DNA of 64,000 nucleotides from Alkalihalobacillus sp. CinArs1 (GTDB lineage Bacteria; Bacillota; Bacilli; Bacillales; Guptibacillaceae), in assembly GCF_947387515.1 (NCBI RefSeq), contig NZ_CANDOB010000001.1:310001-374000 (forward strand). Reading direction: 5' to 3'. Both the position numbers and the translations under genes were made by a program. The notes below the pieces were generated by a model. That model had not been told where the DNA came from. It did no database searches and saw only the letters and a program-made list of their open reading frames with translations. This document shows positions 21,166-32,212 of the stretch, one piece after another. Position 1 is the stretch's first letter; every line of letters starts with the position of its first letter.

Positions 21166-22515
21166 TTATTTGTTAACGGTTCGAACAACAATGCGCGATC
21201 CGTTGACTTTCGTAATCGTAATAGTGGTACCTACTGGTATATAATCACCTTCTGTAACAACGTCCAATCGTTCATCACCGAAATCTGCTATTCCAGCAGG
21301 CCGTAATGGCGTCACCGTAGTACCTTCATTTCCAATCAGCTCATTTCGAGAGACGTTCGATACATACCCTTGCTCTGACTTGGTAGAATCAGATAGAACG
21401 ATCTTTTTGAAAAAACCTCGATAGCCAAATAATTTGATAAAGAGGTAAGAGCCGCCGATTGTTATTGCCACTGCTAACAGAACTGCAATCAATACATACT
21501 GTAATGACTGACCTGAGCCAAGCACGATGCTCCCCACAATTCCTAATGCTCCCAATACACCGAATATACCGAAGCCCGGCATAAAGATTTCCACAAGAAT
21601 TAGGACGATACCAGTTATTAACAACAAGATAGATTCCCACCCTGCAAAACCGGCTATCATATGTCCAAAAAAGAATAGCAATAGTGCACCTGCACCCATG
21701 AATCCAGGGATCCCAAAACCTGGAGAATAGAGCTCCAATACGAGACCTAAACTCCCAATAGAAAGTAAGATGGGTATGATGATTGGATTTGTAACGAACC
21801 TAGCTATCTTTTCAGCTATGGTGACTTCAGCATCCATCATTTTTGCATCAGAAAGATTAAGTATTTGCACTAACTCTGTCCTGTCCTCAGCAGTACCTTC
21901 GGAGTACCCCACTTCACTAGCTTCCACATCATTAAGGGTCAATAATTCCCCTTTTGGTGCGTTGTACTTAGGTAGATCAACGTCTGGATCAGCCATTGCA
22001 AGCGCGATTTCTGGGTCACGATCGTTCAATTCAGCTGCTGATTTCATCGCTGCATGCCAAAACGACTCAGCTTTCTTACCAGCAGTATTACCTGATTGAT
22101 CGATTATAGCCGCTGATCCCATCAATGCACCTGGCTCCATTATGATTTGATCTGTATTGAGAGCTATATAAGCACCGGCAGATAAAGCTCTATCAGCGAT
22201 ATACGCAGTGATCGGTACGTCTGTTGCTTTGATTATTTCACCAATATTATCCGCAGCGTTTACTGCACCACCAGGCGTATCTATTTCTAGAACAATATGG
22301 TCTGCACCAGCTTCTTCAGCATCCTCGATCGATCGCTTCAAAAATGCCTCTAGACCACGTTCAACTTCCTGCTCAACAGGTATAAAATAAACGACCTGTC
22401 CTTCTCCTTGCCCGTTTGCACTTTGTCCAAAGAACGAGAATCCAATAGCCATTAAGACCGCGATGATTCCCATTAGCTTGATGGCGTCATTTCTGATGTC
22501 AATCCCTCCTTTCAA
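21166..22515 (-). CDS. yqeZ: NfeD-family membrane serine protease-like protein (YqeZ)
   Basis: This protein of up to 449 residues is a long NfeD: a signal-like N-terminal helix, a ClpP-like domain (about residues 38-230, with GGAVNAADNIGE and SAGAYIALN), four to five membrane helices, and a C-terminal OB-fold NfeD domain (TTVTPLRPAGIADF). The long form usually accompanies a stomatin or flotillin partner, here floA. The start is uncertain. The given TTG at 22515 lies upstream of a strong GGAGGG at 22504-22509, and the only in-frame codon at ideal spacing after that site is an ATC at 22497. The next ATG is at about 22473 without a good site. Confidence 0.9.
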   Translation of the reverse strand: MKGGIDIRNDAIKLMGIIAVLMAIGFSFFGQSANGQGEGQVVYFIPVEQEVERGLEAFLKRSIEDAEEAGADHIVLEIDTPGGAVNAADNIGEIIKATDVPITAYIADRALSAGAYIALNTDQIIMEPGALMGSAAIIDQSGNTAGKKAESFWHAAMKSAAELNDRDPEIALAMADPDVDLPKYNAPKGELLTLNDVEASEVGYSEGTAEDRTELVQILNLSDAKMMDAEVTIAEKIARFVTNPIIIPILLSIGSLGLVLELYSPGFGIPGFMGAGALLLFFFGHMIAGFAGWESILLLITGIVLILVEIFMPGFGIFGVLGALGIVGSIVLGSGQSLQYVLIAVLLAVAITIGGSYLFIKLFGYRGFFKKIVLSDSTKSEQGYVSNVSRNELIGNEGTTVTPLRPAGIADFGDERLDVVTEGDYIPVGTTITITKVNGSRIVVRTVNK

Positions 22516-22627
22516 GCTTTCTATATATACGGATCAACTCACAAACAGGTTTCAAAAATGTATGTAATTTACTATAAGTATGACAAATTGAATAAGGAAA
22601 AGCTAGCAAGAATTGTGACACAATACA

Positions 22628-22658
22628 TAAAAACACGCCCTGCTTACACAGGGCGTGA
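22628..22658 (-). terminator. terminator of rpsU-yqeY
   Basis: Arms CACGCCCTG and CAGGGCGTG form a 9-bp GC-rich stem, followed on the minus strand by a T run. Confidence 0.85.
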
Positions 22659-22674
22659 TTTAGCTTGATCATAT

Positions 22675-23118
22675 TTATGATAAGTTCTTTTGTACAAGGC
22701 GATTTACAAGTCCGCCGTCCGCTTTGCCTTTTACTTTAGGCATAAGCGCACCCATTACCTTACCCATTTCCTGTTTGGAAGTAGCACCAGTTTCTGCAAT
22801 CACTTGCTGAACTAGTGTTTCGACTTCCTCTTCAGACAATTGTTTCGGCAGGTAGGCAGTTAAAATCGACAGCTCTTCATCGAGATTCTGCACAAGATCA
22901 CTTCGACCAGCTTTGTCAAATTCTTGGAGGGAGTCTTTGCGTTGCTTAACTTCGCGAGTGAGAACGGTAAGTTCTTCCTCTTCCGTCAGGTCATGACCCA
23001 ATTTAATGGACTCATTCTGAAGTGAAGATTTCACCATACGAATAACAGATAGTTTCTGCTTTTCCTTGTTCTTCATCGCTACTTTCATATCTGCTGTTAA
23101 ACGGTCATTTAGACTCAC
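22675..23118 (-). CDS. yqeY: GatB/YqeY domain-containing protein
   Basis: YqeY is a 147-residue helical protein homologous to the C-terminal tail of the amidotransferase subunit GatB. It may bind tRNA, but its cellular function is unknown. The family pattern is clear: [20 protein letters not shown] at the start, SVIRMVKSS, and the C-terminal [13 protein letters not shown]. It follows rpsU by 17 bases and shares its transcript, an order conserved in Firmicutes. Confidence 0.93.
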   Translation of the reverse strand: MSLNDRLTADMKVAMKNKEKQKLSVIRMVKSSLQNESIKLGHDLTEEEELTVLTREVKQRKDSLQEFDKAGRSDLVQNLDEELSILTAYLPKQLSEEEVETLVQQVIAETGATSKQEMGKVMGALMPKVKGKADGGLVNRLVQKNLS

Positions 23119-23135
23119 TGACCTAACACCCTCTC

Positions 23136-23312
23136 TTAGAACTTACGCTTTTTCCTTGCTGCCTCAGATTTCTTTTTACGCTTTACACTTGGCTTTTCAT
23201 AGTGCTTGCGCTTCTTAACTTCAGCCAAAGTGCCTTCTTTAGAAACCGTTCTCTTGAAGCGACGCAGAGCATCATCGATCGACTCGTTCTTACGCACGCG
23301 AGTTTCCGCCAT
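23136..23312 (-). CDS. rpsU: 30S ribosomal protein S21
   Basis: S21 is a small basic protein of the 30S subunit. It has 57 residues here, starting [20 protein letters not shown] and ending in a run of Lys and Arg. The ATG at 23312 is preceded by GGAGGGATAG, so longer in-frame starts further upstream are not used. It heads a two-gene operon with yqeY. Confidence 0.96.
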   Translation of the reverse strand: MAETRVRKNESIDDALRRFKRTVSKEGTLAEVKKRKHYEKPSVKRKKKSEAARKKRKF

Positions 23313-23503
23313 CTCTATCCCTCCCTCCAAAACATACACAATCATAACACATGACTTTCTAACAAAGACATGTCACCTGCAATTATAATACATGCCGAAC
23401 GGTTTATCAACATTTCTTTATTTGATTTTTTTATGTTAATAAAAAACAAGCATGTGTTTCCGGTCCTGTCCATACACTTTTTATGGAGAGGAGATGGCGA
23501 GAT

Positions 23504-24436
23504 ATGAGTCCCTACGTGGCATCGTTTATCGTTTTTATCAGTATCTTTCTATTTGGTATGGCGATTCTTCGCATCGGCCTCCAAACGTTTTCTCAAGCTA
23601 AGGTTGAGAGACTGTTAACCTCGATGACAGCAACTCCTTTTCGAGGTCTCATCATGGGGATGCTCGTGACCGCCCTCATCCAGAGCAGTTCAGCTGTCAT
23701 GGTTATAACTGTAGGGCTGATCGCCACAAAGCTGTTAACATTTAGACAATCAATCGGTATTATACTCGGTGCTAACATCGGTACTACGATTACAGCAGAA
23801 CTAATGACATTGAATCCTGATCAGTTTACGATACCTTTATTGATTGTAGGCTTCATCTTCTTACAGATTAGAAAACAAATCCTTTTTAGTATCGGAACAG
23901 TTTTGTTTGGACTAGGATGTATCTTTGTCTCGATGCACGGGCTTGAAGCAATGTCCATTCCGCTATCATCTTTATCTTTTTTCGATCACATTATTAACGA
24001 AACGAACACGAGTTTACTCTACGGGATAGGAATTGGAACGATCCTTACTGCGCTTATTCAATCGAGCTCAGCTACGACTGGAATTACAATGAGTTTCATC
24101 AATCAAGATTTGCTCACACTTCCTTCTGCAATTGCGATTTTATATGGAGCTAACATCGGCACTTGTGTAACTGCATGGCTCGCAAGTATCGGAAGTTCGA
24201 GAGAAGCAAAATTATCAGCTTATGCACACATTTGGATCAATGTTCTTGGTGTATTGTTGTTTTATCCTTTAATCGACGTGTTCAGTAGAATGGTGGAATA
24301 CGTTACCACATTACCAGATGTGCAACTCGCTCACGTCTCAATCATATTCAATGTGTTTTCATCCCTGCTTTTCTTACCTTTAGCCGGCATCCTTGCTACT
24401 ATGATCGAACGCCTACATGGCGGCAAGGCAATATAA
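23504..24436 (+). CDS. yqeW: Na/Pi cotransporter family protein (YqeW)
   Basis: This 310-residue transporter of the Na+/phosphate cotransporter II family has eight or nine membrane helices arranged as an inverted repeat. The two family signatures appear twice: QSSSA at about residues 62 and 192, each followed by a GANIGT motif. The ATG at 23504 follows GAGGAG; an earlier in-frame ATG at 23483 has no ribosome binding site. It is the only rightward gene in this stretch and matches the place of yqeW near rpsU and yqeV in B. subtilis. The transported ion is not proven. Confidence 0.88.
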   Translation: MSPYVASFIVFISIFLFGMAILRIGLQTFSQAKVERLLTSMTATPFRGLIMGMLVTALIQSSSAVMVITVGLIATKLLTFRQSIGIILGANIGTTITAELMTLNPDQFTIPLLIVGFIFLQIRKQILFSIGTVLFGLGCIFVSMHGLEAMSIPLSSLSFFDHIINETNTSLLYGIGIGTILTALIQSSSATTGITMSFINQDLLTLPSAIAILYGANIGTCVTAWLASIGSSREAKLSAYAHIWINVLGVLLFYPLIDVFSRMVEYVTTLPDVQLAHVSIIFNVFSSLLFLPLAGILATMIERLHGGKAI

Positions 24437-24464
24437 AAAACCAATCCCTAGGGATTGGTTTTTT
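24435..24464. terminator. bidirectional terminator between yqeW and deoC
   Basis: A perfect palindrome with AAAAAACCAATCCC and GGGATTGGTTTTTT arms around TA, able to end both convergent transcripts. Confidence 0.9.
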
Positions 24465-24472
24465 AGTTACTC

Positions 24473-25144
24473 TTAATAATCTGTGTCAGCAGTTTCGCCT
24501 TGTACGATTTTTACTCCTGCGCTTGCACCGATACGAGTAGCACCAGCATCGATCATTGCTTGAGCTCCTGCAAGGTCACGTACGCCACCTGAAGCTTTAA
24601 CGCCGATTTCAGGTCCAACAGTTTCTCTCATAAGCTTAATATCTTCAGGAGTTGCACCACCAGTAGAGAATCCAGTAGAAGTTTTCACGTAATCTGTTCC
24701 AGCTTTAACAGCTAGTTCACAAGCACGCTTCTTCTCTTCGTCAGTTAGAAGGCACGTTTCGATGATAACTTTTACAAGTGCTTTGCCTTTTGCTGCTTCT
24801 ACAACTGCGTTGATGTCGTTAACGATATAGTCATCGTTACCCGCTTTTAACTCAGCGATATTGATTACCATATCCACTTCAGTTGCACCTTTTTCGATCG
24901 CATCTTTCGTTTCAAATGCTTTTGTTTCTGTAGTCGTAGCTCCAAGAGGGAAACCGATTACTGTACATACTTTCGCTTCTGCACCCTTAAGCATGTCAGC
25001 TGCTAATGTAATCCATGTAGGGTTTACACATACAGATGCAAAATTAAACTCTCTTGCTTCTTGACAAAGCTTTTCTACTTGCTCACGAGTAGTATCAGGT
25101 TTAAGTGCAGTGTGATCGATCATGTTTGCTAGTTCTTGGTTCAT
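24473..25144 (-). CDS. deoC: deoxyribose-phosphate aldolase
   Basis: DeoC cleaves 2-deoxyribose 5-phosphate to glyceraldehyde 3-phosphate and acetaldehyde in deoxynucleoside breakdown. The 223-residue TIM-barrel enzyme shows the Schiff-base lysine Lys154 in [10 protein letters not shown], Asp91 in TEVDMVINI and a second conserved lysine in GVKASGG. In B. subtilis deoC lies with nupC and pdp; here it stands alone between yqeW and mtaB. A separate promoter is likely because 61 bases separate it from mtaB. Confidence 0.95.
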   Translation of the reverse strand: MNQELANMIDHTALKPDTTREQVEKLCQEAREFNFASVCVNPTWITLAADMLKGAEAKVCTVIGFPLGATTTETKAFETKDAIEKGATEVDMVINIAELKAGNDDYIVNDINAVVEAAKGKALVKVIIETCLLTDEEKKRACELAVKAGTDYVKTSTGFSTGGATPEDIKLMRETVGPEIGVKASGGVRDLAGAQAMIDAGATRIGASAGVKIVQGETADTDY

Positions 25145-25205
25145 TTCATATCATCCTTCCAAATCTTATGTATGCCGAAACTTAAGGAGTTCGGCAGTCC
25201 TTAAT

Positions 25206-26561
25206 TTATAATGATGCAACAGCTGAAGCTGGTTCCTCTTCGTTCATCACTCTAACAAACTGTCCTTCGTTATAAGGATATCCAGCTTTCGTGATCTTTA
25301 CTTTAACGATCTTACCAATCATTTCTTCAGAAGCTTCAACAATTACCTTCATATAGTTAGCAGTATACCCTACATATAAGTTAGATTCAGGTGAATCTTT
25401 GAATTTTTCTTCGGGAATTACTTCCAGTACTTCACCTTCATATTGAGAAGCATATTCTTTTGCAAGCTGATTCGAAAGCTCAATTAATTGATGAACGCGT
25501 TTATTCTTCACTTCTTCATCAACCTGATCATCCATTCTTGCAGCAGGTGTTCCTGTACGTTTAGAAAATGGGAAAACGTGCAGTTCTGAGAATTTGTGTT
25601 TCGAAATAAAATCATATGTTTCCTTAAACTCTTCGTCAGTTTCACCAGGGAAGCCAACGATCACATCAGACGTAATCGCGAGTCCAGGTAGAGCCTTTTT
25701 CAAACGTTCAAGACGTTCTCCGAACATTTCCATCGTATATTTTCTTCTCATTCTTTGAAGAACCGTATTCGATCCAGACTGAAGTGGAATATGGAGGTGT
25801 GGCACAACTTTGTCCGAAGCATTCAATACTTCTATAACTTCGTCAGTAACTTGGCTAGCTTCGATTGAAGAGATCCTTATACGCTTCAATCCATCCACTT
25901 TTGCGTCCAAATCACGTAAAAGTTGAGCAAAGTTGTAATCTTTAAGGTCTTCACCATATCCTGCTGTATGGATGCCTGTAAGAACGATCTCCTTGTATCC
26001 AGCTTGAACAAGCTGTTGCGCCTGTTCGATAACTGCTTCTGGTTCTCTAGAGCGTAAGAGGCCTCTAGCCCATGGAATGATACAGAACGTACAGAAATTA
26101 TTACAACCTTCTTGAATCTTCAAGGATGCACGAGTCCTGTCAGTAAAGGCAGGTACCTCTAGTTCTTCATATACTCGAGCCTTCATAATATTGCTTACGC
26201 CGTTTACAGGCTCTCTTTCTCGTTTATATTGTTCGATATAATCGAGCATTTTAACTCTGTCTTGTGTACCAACTACAACGTCTACCCCTGGTATAGCCAT
26301 TATTTCTGCAGGGGACGTTTGTGCGTAGCAGCCCGTAACACAGATGACTGCATCTGGGTTCTTTCTGATCGCACGCCTAATAACCTGGCGACTCTTCTTG
26401 TCACCAGTATTCGTAACCGTACACGTATTGATTACATATACGTCCGAAGCATGATCGAACTCGACTCTTTCATAGTCTTGTTCTTTAAATAACTGCCATA
26501 TCGCTTCCGTTTCATAATGATTAACTTTACAACCTAATGTATGGAAAGCAACTGAAGGCAT
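25206..26561 (-). CDS. mtaB: tRNA (N6-threonylcarbamoyladenosine 2-methylthio) transferase MtaB
   Basis: MtaB (YqeV) is a radical SAM methylthiotransferase that converts t6A37 of tRNA to ms2t6A37. The 451-residue protein has an N-terminal UPF0004 domain with cluster cysteines (TLGCKVNHYE, VINTCTVT, VTGCYAQT), the radical SAM motif CNNFCTFC near residue 155, and a C-terminal TRAM domain. It follows rsmE by five bases in the dnaJ-prmA-rsmE-mtaB run. Confidence 0.95.
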   Translation of the reverse strand: MPSVAFHTLGCKVNHYETEAIWQLFKEQDYERVEFDHASDVYVINTCTVTNTGDKKSRQVIRRAIRKNPDAVICVTGCYAQTSPAEIMAIPGVDVVVGTQDRVKMLDYIEQYKREREPVNGVSNIMKARVYEELEVPAFTDRTRASLKIQEGCNNFCTFCIIPWARGLLRSREPEAVIEQAQQLVQAGYKEIVLTGIHTAGYGEDLKDYNFAQLLRDLDAKVDGLKRIRISSIEASQVTDEVIEVLNASDKVVPHLHIPLQSGSNTVLQRMRRKYTMEMFGERLERLKKALPGLAITSDVIVGFPGETDEEFKETYDFISKHKFSELHVFPFSKRTGTPAARMDDQVDEEVKNKRVHQLIELSNQLAKEYASQYEGEVLEVIPEEKFKDSPESNLYVGYTANYMKVIVEASEEMIGKIVKVKITKAGYPYNEGQFVRVMNEEEPASAVASL

Positions 26562-26565
26562 AGGA

Positions 26566-27318
26566 TCACCTCATTAATTCAAAATGATATGAGATTGCTG
26601 CAAGTACATATAAAGCAGCCGTCTCAGTTCGCAAAATTCGTGGACCCAGACCACAGGAAGTAAAACCTGACTCTTCAAGTTTTCTTACTTCATTGTCTGA
26701 GAGACCACCCTCAGGACCAAATACAACTAGGAAACGGTCATTCTCATTCGCTTGTTGAAGCGTTTGAGCAAGTTTTGAAGATTCTCCAGCTTTTGCTTCT
26801 TCTTCAAAAGCAATGATCTTATGGTCATAAGACTCGCTTAATGCGATAAGCTGTGAGAGCGTACAAGGCTCATCGATTGCGGGAATCGTCGTTCGGTGAG
26901 ATTGTTCAGCGGCTTCTTTTGCAATCTTATTTAACCTTTGTAGCTTTTTGTCGCTTTTTTGCTTATCCCATTTTACAATAGAACGCTCTGCTTTAAAAGG
27001 AACAAACTGATCTGCTCCAAGCTCTGTGCCTTTTTGGATGACCAACTCCAGTTTATCCCCTTTTGGTAAACCTTGAACGATGGTCACACATAGAGGCAGT
27101 TGCTTGTCTTCATCTAACCATCGAACAGGCTTTGCTAACACCTGACCCTGTTCCACACTTGTTAATTCGCATACAGCTGATTGTCCAGAAGAAGAACAAA
27201 CGATGATTTCATCGCCCGCCTCCATCCTCATGACTTTAGCTATATGCTTGACATCTTCACCGTCTATCTTAATCGTCTCATCATTAATGGTAGCATCTCG
27301 AATGAAATATCTTTGCAT
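26566..27318 (-). CDS. rsmE: 16S rRNA (uracil(1498)-N3)-methyltransferase RsmE
   Basis: RsmE methylates N3 of U1498 in 16S rRNA. The 250-residue protein has an N-terminal PUA-like domain and a C-terminal SPOUT (trefoil knot) domain with VVFGPEGGLSDNEV and LGPRILRTETAAL, which bind S-adenosylmethionine. It lies between prmA and mtaB, with only nine bases after prmA, as in B. subtilis (yqeU). Confidence 0.95.
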   Translation of the reverse strand: MQRYFIRDATINDETIKIDGEDVKHIAKVMRMEAGDEIIVCSSSGQSAVCELTSVEQGQVLAKPVRWLDEDKQLPLCVTIVQGLPKGDKLELVIQKGTELGADQFVPFKAERSIVKWDKQKSDKKLQRLNKIAKEAAEQSHRTTIPAIDEPCTLSQLIALSESYDHKIIAFEEEAKAGESSKLAQTLQQANENDRFLVVFGPEGGLSDNEVRKLEESGFTSCGLGPRILRTETAALYVLAAISYHFELMR

Positions 27319-27326
27319 CGAATTCC

Positions 27327-28271
27327 CTACTCGACGGGCTTTCTAGCTATGAAAGCAACCCAGTCTTCCATTTGGAGAGTTTCCTCTATTACAAGACCTT
27401 GTTCCATAATCGACTGCTTAACTTCTTGCTTTTTCGCAGTAATAATACCTGAAGTAATGAAGGCTCCACCAGGCTTAAGTACTCTCGCTACATCATCAGT
27501 AAAACGCACTATGATTTCCGATAGAAGGTTTGCAACGACCACGTCATACGTGTCCTCTACATTATCAAGTAAGTTGTTCTGTCTGACATCTATCTTATTA
27601 TGAATCTTATTAAGTTTTGCGTTTAAGTACGCACTCTTAACAGCGATATCATCAAGATCTAACGCCTCAACAGTCTCAGCTCCGAGGCTTGCAGCGGCAA
27701 TACTTAATACTCCAGAGCCAGTTCCAACATCAATCACCTTTTGACCAGGTTCGATAATTCTTTCAAGCGCTTGAACGCACATGACAGTAGTCGGATGAGT
27801 TCCTGTACCAAACGCCATTCCTGGATCAAGTTCAATAATGATCTCATCTGTATTAACCGGCGTGTACTCTTCCCAAGTTGGAGTGATGGTTATTCGCTCA
27901 GATATTTTGACTGGCTTATAGTATTTCTTCCAAGCTGTTGCCCACTCTTCTTCGTTTACTTCACTAATCTGAACTGTGTTTCGTCCAAGGTCGATATCAT
28001 ACACAAGCAACCCATTGATCGCTTCCTTTATTTGTTCAACGGTTTCACCAAGAAAACTATTCACAGGTAAGTATGCTTTAAGAACAACCCCTTCTTCAGG
28101 GTAATCATCTGGATTAAGCTGGTAGACTTCTCCGAACGAGGTATCCCAAACTTTAACAAGGTCCATAGGGTCTTCTATAACCACCCCACTTGCACCGGCT
28201 TCATGCAATATATTCGATATTGCTTCTATCGCTTCATTTGTTGTATGAATGCTAATCTCAGACCATTTCAT
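27327..28271 (-). CDS. prmA: ribosomal protein L11 methyltransferase
   Basis: PrmA trimethylates ribosomal protein L11. The 314-residue protein has an N-terminal substrate-recognition domain ([19 protein letters not shown]) and a C-terminal class I methyltransferase domain with [15 protein letters not shown] and the NLLSEI substrate motif (family NPPY-like place). It is downstream of dnaJ and upstream of rsmE, a conserved heat-shock neighbourhood. Confidence 0.95.
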   Translation of the reverse strand: MKWSEISIHTTNEAIEAISNILHEAGASGVVIEDPMDLVKVWDTSFGEVYQLNPDDYPEEGVVLKAYLPVNSFLGETVEQIKEAINGLLVYDIDLGRNTVQISEVNEEEWATAWKKYYKPVKISERITITPTWEEYTPVNTDEIIIELDPGMAFGTGTHPTTVMCVQALERIIEPGQKVIDVGTGSGVLSIAAASLGAETVEALDLDDIAVKSAYLNAKLNKIHNKIDVRQNNLLDNVEDTYDVVVANLLSEIIVRFTDDVARVLKPGGAFITSGIITAKKQEVKQSIMEQGLVIEETLQMEDWVAFIARKPVE

Positions 28272-28309
28272 TCATTTCCACTCCTCTTTGGATCCTTTTT
28301 TCTCGGAAA

Positions 28310-28346
28310 GGAAACAGGCAGGTCTAATCACTAGACCTGCTTCCTG
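28310..28346 (-). other. strong hairpin between dnaJ and prmA
   Basis: The segment can fold into a long stem (GCAGGTCTA / TAGACCTGC core, extended by GGAA/TTCC). No T run follows on the minus strand, so it is more likely an RNA stability or processing hairpin, or a weak attenuator, than a full terminator. Confidence 0.5.
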
Positions 28347-28365
28347 TTACCAGCTTTCTCCTTTG

Positions 28366-29475
28366 TTATTCCCCTTTAAACGCTTTTTTCACTTTAGCGA
28401 AAAAATTTTCATGCTGTTCCTCAGGTACTTGCCCAGATATCTCACCAAATTCACGTAAAAGTTCTTTCTGGCGATCAGTTAAATGTTTCGGTGTTACAAC
28501 TTGGATCTTCACGTGTTGATCACCTTGACCGTATCCACGTACATTTTGTATACCCTTGCCCTTCAACCTAAAGTTCGTGCCACTTTGCGTTCCAGCAGGA
28601 ACTTTCAGCATTACTTTGCCGTGTAGGGTTGGCACTTCAATTTCATCCCCAAGACCAGCTTGAGCAAATGTAATCGGCATTTCACAATGCACGTCGTCTC
28701 CATTTCTCTCATAAAACTCATGGGGCTTAACATAGACGACAACGAATAGATCTCCTGGAGGTCCTCCGTTTACGCCCTCTTCACCTTTTCCAGTGATTCG
28801 AATCTGTTGCCCTTCATCGATACCAGCAGGCATCTTAACATGAATCTTCTTCTTAACTTCAACTTTACCTTTTCCGCGGCACGTTTTACATTTGTCTTTA
28901 ATTAACTTTCCTGTACCTTCACAGTGATGACATACTCTTCGGTTTACAACACGACCAAACGGTGTGTTCTGCTCAACGTTAAGCTGTCCATTTCCACCAC
29001 AATGGTGGCACGTTTCCGGTGTTGTTCCAGGCTTCGCTCCAGAACCGTCACATGTCGAACAATCTTCTTCTTTCGGAATATAAATATCTGTTTCTTTTCC
29101 GAAAGCCGCTTCTTCAAAAGTAAGTGTCATCGCGTATTGAAGATCAGCACCTTGTCTAGGCGCGTTTGGATTCCTTCGACCTCCACCGCCAAAGAACATA
29201 TCGAAAATATCACCAAAGCCACCAAAGTCGCCACCTGCGCCTCCAAATCCTTGGTTAGGATCAGTATGACCAAACTGATCGTATTGCGCCTTTTTCTGTG
29301 GATCCTTCAGTACTTCGTACGCTTCAGTTATTTCCTTAAACTTTTCATCTGCCCCCGGTTCCTGGTTGATATCCGGGTGGTATTGTTTAGCAAGCTTTCG
29401 ATAAGCTTTTTTCATCTCAGCTTCTGAGGCATCTTTGCTTACGCCAAGTACCTCATAATAGTCTCGTTTACTCAT
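28366..29475 (-). CDS. dnaJ: chaperone protein DnaJ
   Basis: DnaJ is the Hsp40 partner of DnaK. The 369-residue protein has the J domain with the HPD motif (QYHPDINQ), a Gly/Phe-rich linker, four CxxCxGxG zinc repeats ([32 protein letters not shown]) and two C-terminal substrate-binding barrels. The ATG at 29475 ([11 protein letters not shown]) follows GGGAG by eight bases; a GTG three codons upstream is less likely. It lies downstream of dnaK behind a terminator. Confidence 0.97.
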   Translation of the reverse strand: MSKRDYYEVLGVSKDASEAEMKKAYRKLAKQYHPDINQEPGADEKFKEITEAYEVLKDPQKKAQYDQFGHTDPNQGFGGAGGDFGGFGDIFDMFFGGGGRRNPNAPRQGADLQYAMTLTFEEAAFGKETDIYIPKEEDCSTCDGSGAKPGTTPETCHHCGGNGQLNVEQNTPFGRVVNRRVCHHCEGTGKLIKDKCKTCRGKGKVEVKKKIHVKMPAGIDEGQQIRITGKGEEGVNGGPPGDLFVVVYVKPHEFYERNGDDVHCEMPITFAQAGLGDEIEVPTLHGKVMLKVPAGTQSGTNFRLKGKGIQNVRGYGQGDQHVKIQVVTPKHLTDRQKELLREFGEISGQVPEEQHENFFAKVKKAFKGE

Positions 29476-29633
29476 CGTATCCACTCCCGATTCTCTTCAC
29501 ATAACCTTTATCTTACCATTGATTTATTACGAACTGCAATACTATATTGCAAGACCCGCAGGCCGGCATCGTCATATTAAAACGAAAGATAGAATGGCCG
29601 CGCCACCTTTTATTAAGAACGTGCTTACACTAA

Positions 29634-29675
29634 GAAAAAAGTCAAAGCCGAGATACGCTTGACTTTGACTTTTTC
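29634..29675 (-). terminator. terminator between dnaK and dnaJ
   Basis: Arms AAGTCAAAG and CTTTGACTT (29639-29647 and 29663-29671) form a stem, followed on the minus strand by TTTTTTC. Partial read-through into dnaJ, or a separate dnaJ promoter in the 29485-29630 spacer, is implied. Confidence 0.75.
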
Positions 29676-29685
29676 TTTATCTTAT

Positions 29686-31539
<1,854 letters not shown>

Positions 31540-31557
31540 CTATATCTTCATATGTAA

Positions 31558-32124
31558 TTATGAACTTACTTTTACCATTGCAGGTCTAAGGACACGTTCG
31601 TTCAACTTGTACCCTTTTTGCAACACTTCTACAATGACATCTGAATCATACTCATCTGATTCGACTTGCATAACTGCCTGATGCAGGTGAGGGTTAAATT
31701 CTTCCCCTTGTGCTCCTACTTCTTCAATACCTTCTTTTGCAAGAGCATCTTTTAGCTGACGATAGACCATCTCCATGCCAGTTAGTAGAGAATTCACTTC
31801 TTCATGATCGCTTTGAACAGCAAGCGCTCGCTCAAAATTATCGATTGCCGGTAGAAGTTCTTCAGCAAGTTTTTGAGAACGATATTTCGCATCAGCACTG
31901 CGCTCTTCACGCGTTCTACGACGGAAGTTATCATACTCCGCCTGTGTACGCAAATATTTATTTTCAAGCTCATCAACTTGCTTCTGCAAGCTTTCAAGCT
32001 CTGATTCCTCATTCATTTCAGGTTCGATAACCTCAGATTCCTGATTTTCTTCAACTTCTTGTTCAAGATTTTCAGCTTCTTCAGTTACGATCTCTTCCTC
32101 ATGATGACTGTTCTGCTTTTCCAC
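31558..32124 (-). CDS. grpE: nucleotide exchange factor GrpE
   Basis: GrpE releases ADP from DnaK. The GTG at 32124 is chosen because GGGGAGGTG lies just upstream; it gives a 188-residue protein starting (M)EKQNSHHEEE. The N-terminal third is very acidic, then a long coiled coil (about residues 45-100) and the C-terminal beta domain ending GYKLNERVLRPAMVKVS. The longer reading frame starting at 32211 would run almost to hrcA and add a segment not seen in homologues. Confidence 0.95.
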   Translation of the reverse strand: MEKQNSHHEEEIVTEEAENLEQEVEENQESEVIEPEMNEESELESLQKQVDELENKYLRTQAEYDNFRRRTREERSADAKYRSQKLAEELLPAIDNFERALAVQSDHEEVNSLLTGMEMVYRQLKDALAKEGIEEVGAQGEEFNPHLHQAVMQVESDEYDSDVIVEVLQKGYKLNERVLRPAMVKVSS

Positions 32125-32212
32125 GAATTTCACCTCCCCAACGTAATCTACATGTATATTCATAGAAATAGATGGAAGATATCGATCTCCCACCCTTTTC
32201 ACTATTACCAAA

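Noticed and set aside
27181-27603. A 140-codon rightward frame across the rsmE-prmA junction
   Set aside because: Both leftward genes are well supported; the frame is antisense and has no start signal.
28310-28346. The hairpin between dnaJ and prmA as a full terminator
   Set aside because: No run of T follows it on the minus strand, so it is reported only as a hairpin.
28924-29427. A 167-codon rightward frame inside dnaJ
   Set aside because: It is antisense to the zinc-finger and J-domain region of dnaJ, has no ribosome binding site and encodes a Cys/Ser/Arg-rich sequence typical of shadow frames.
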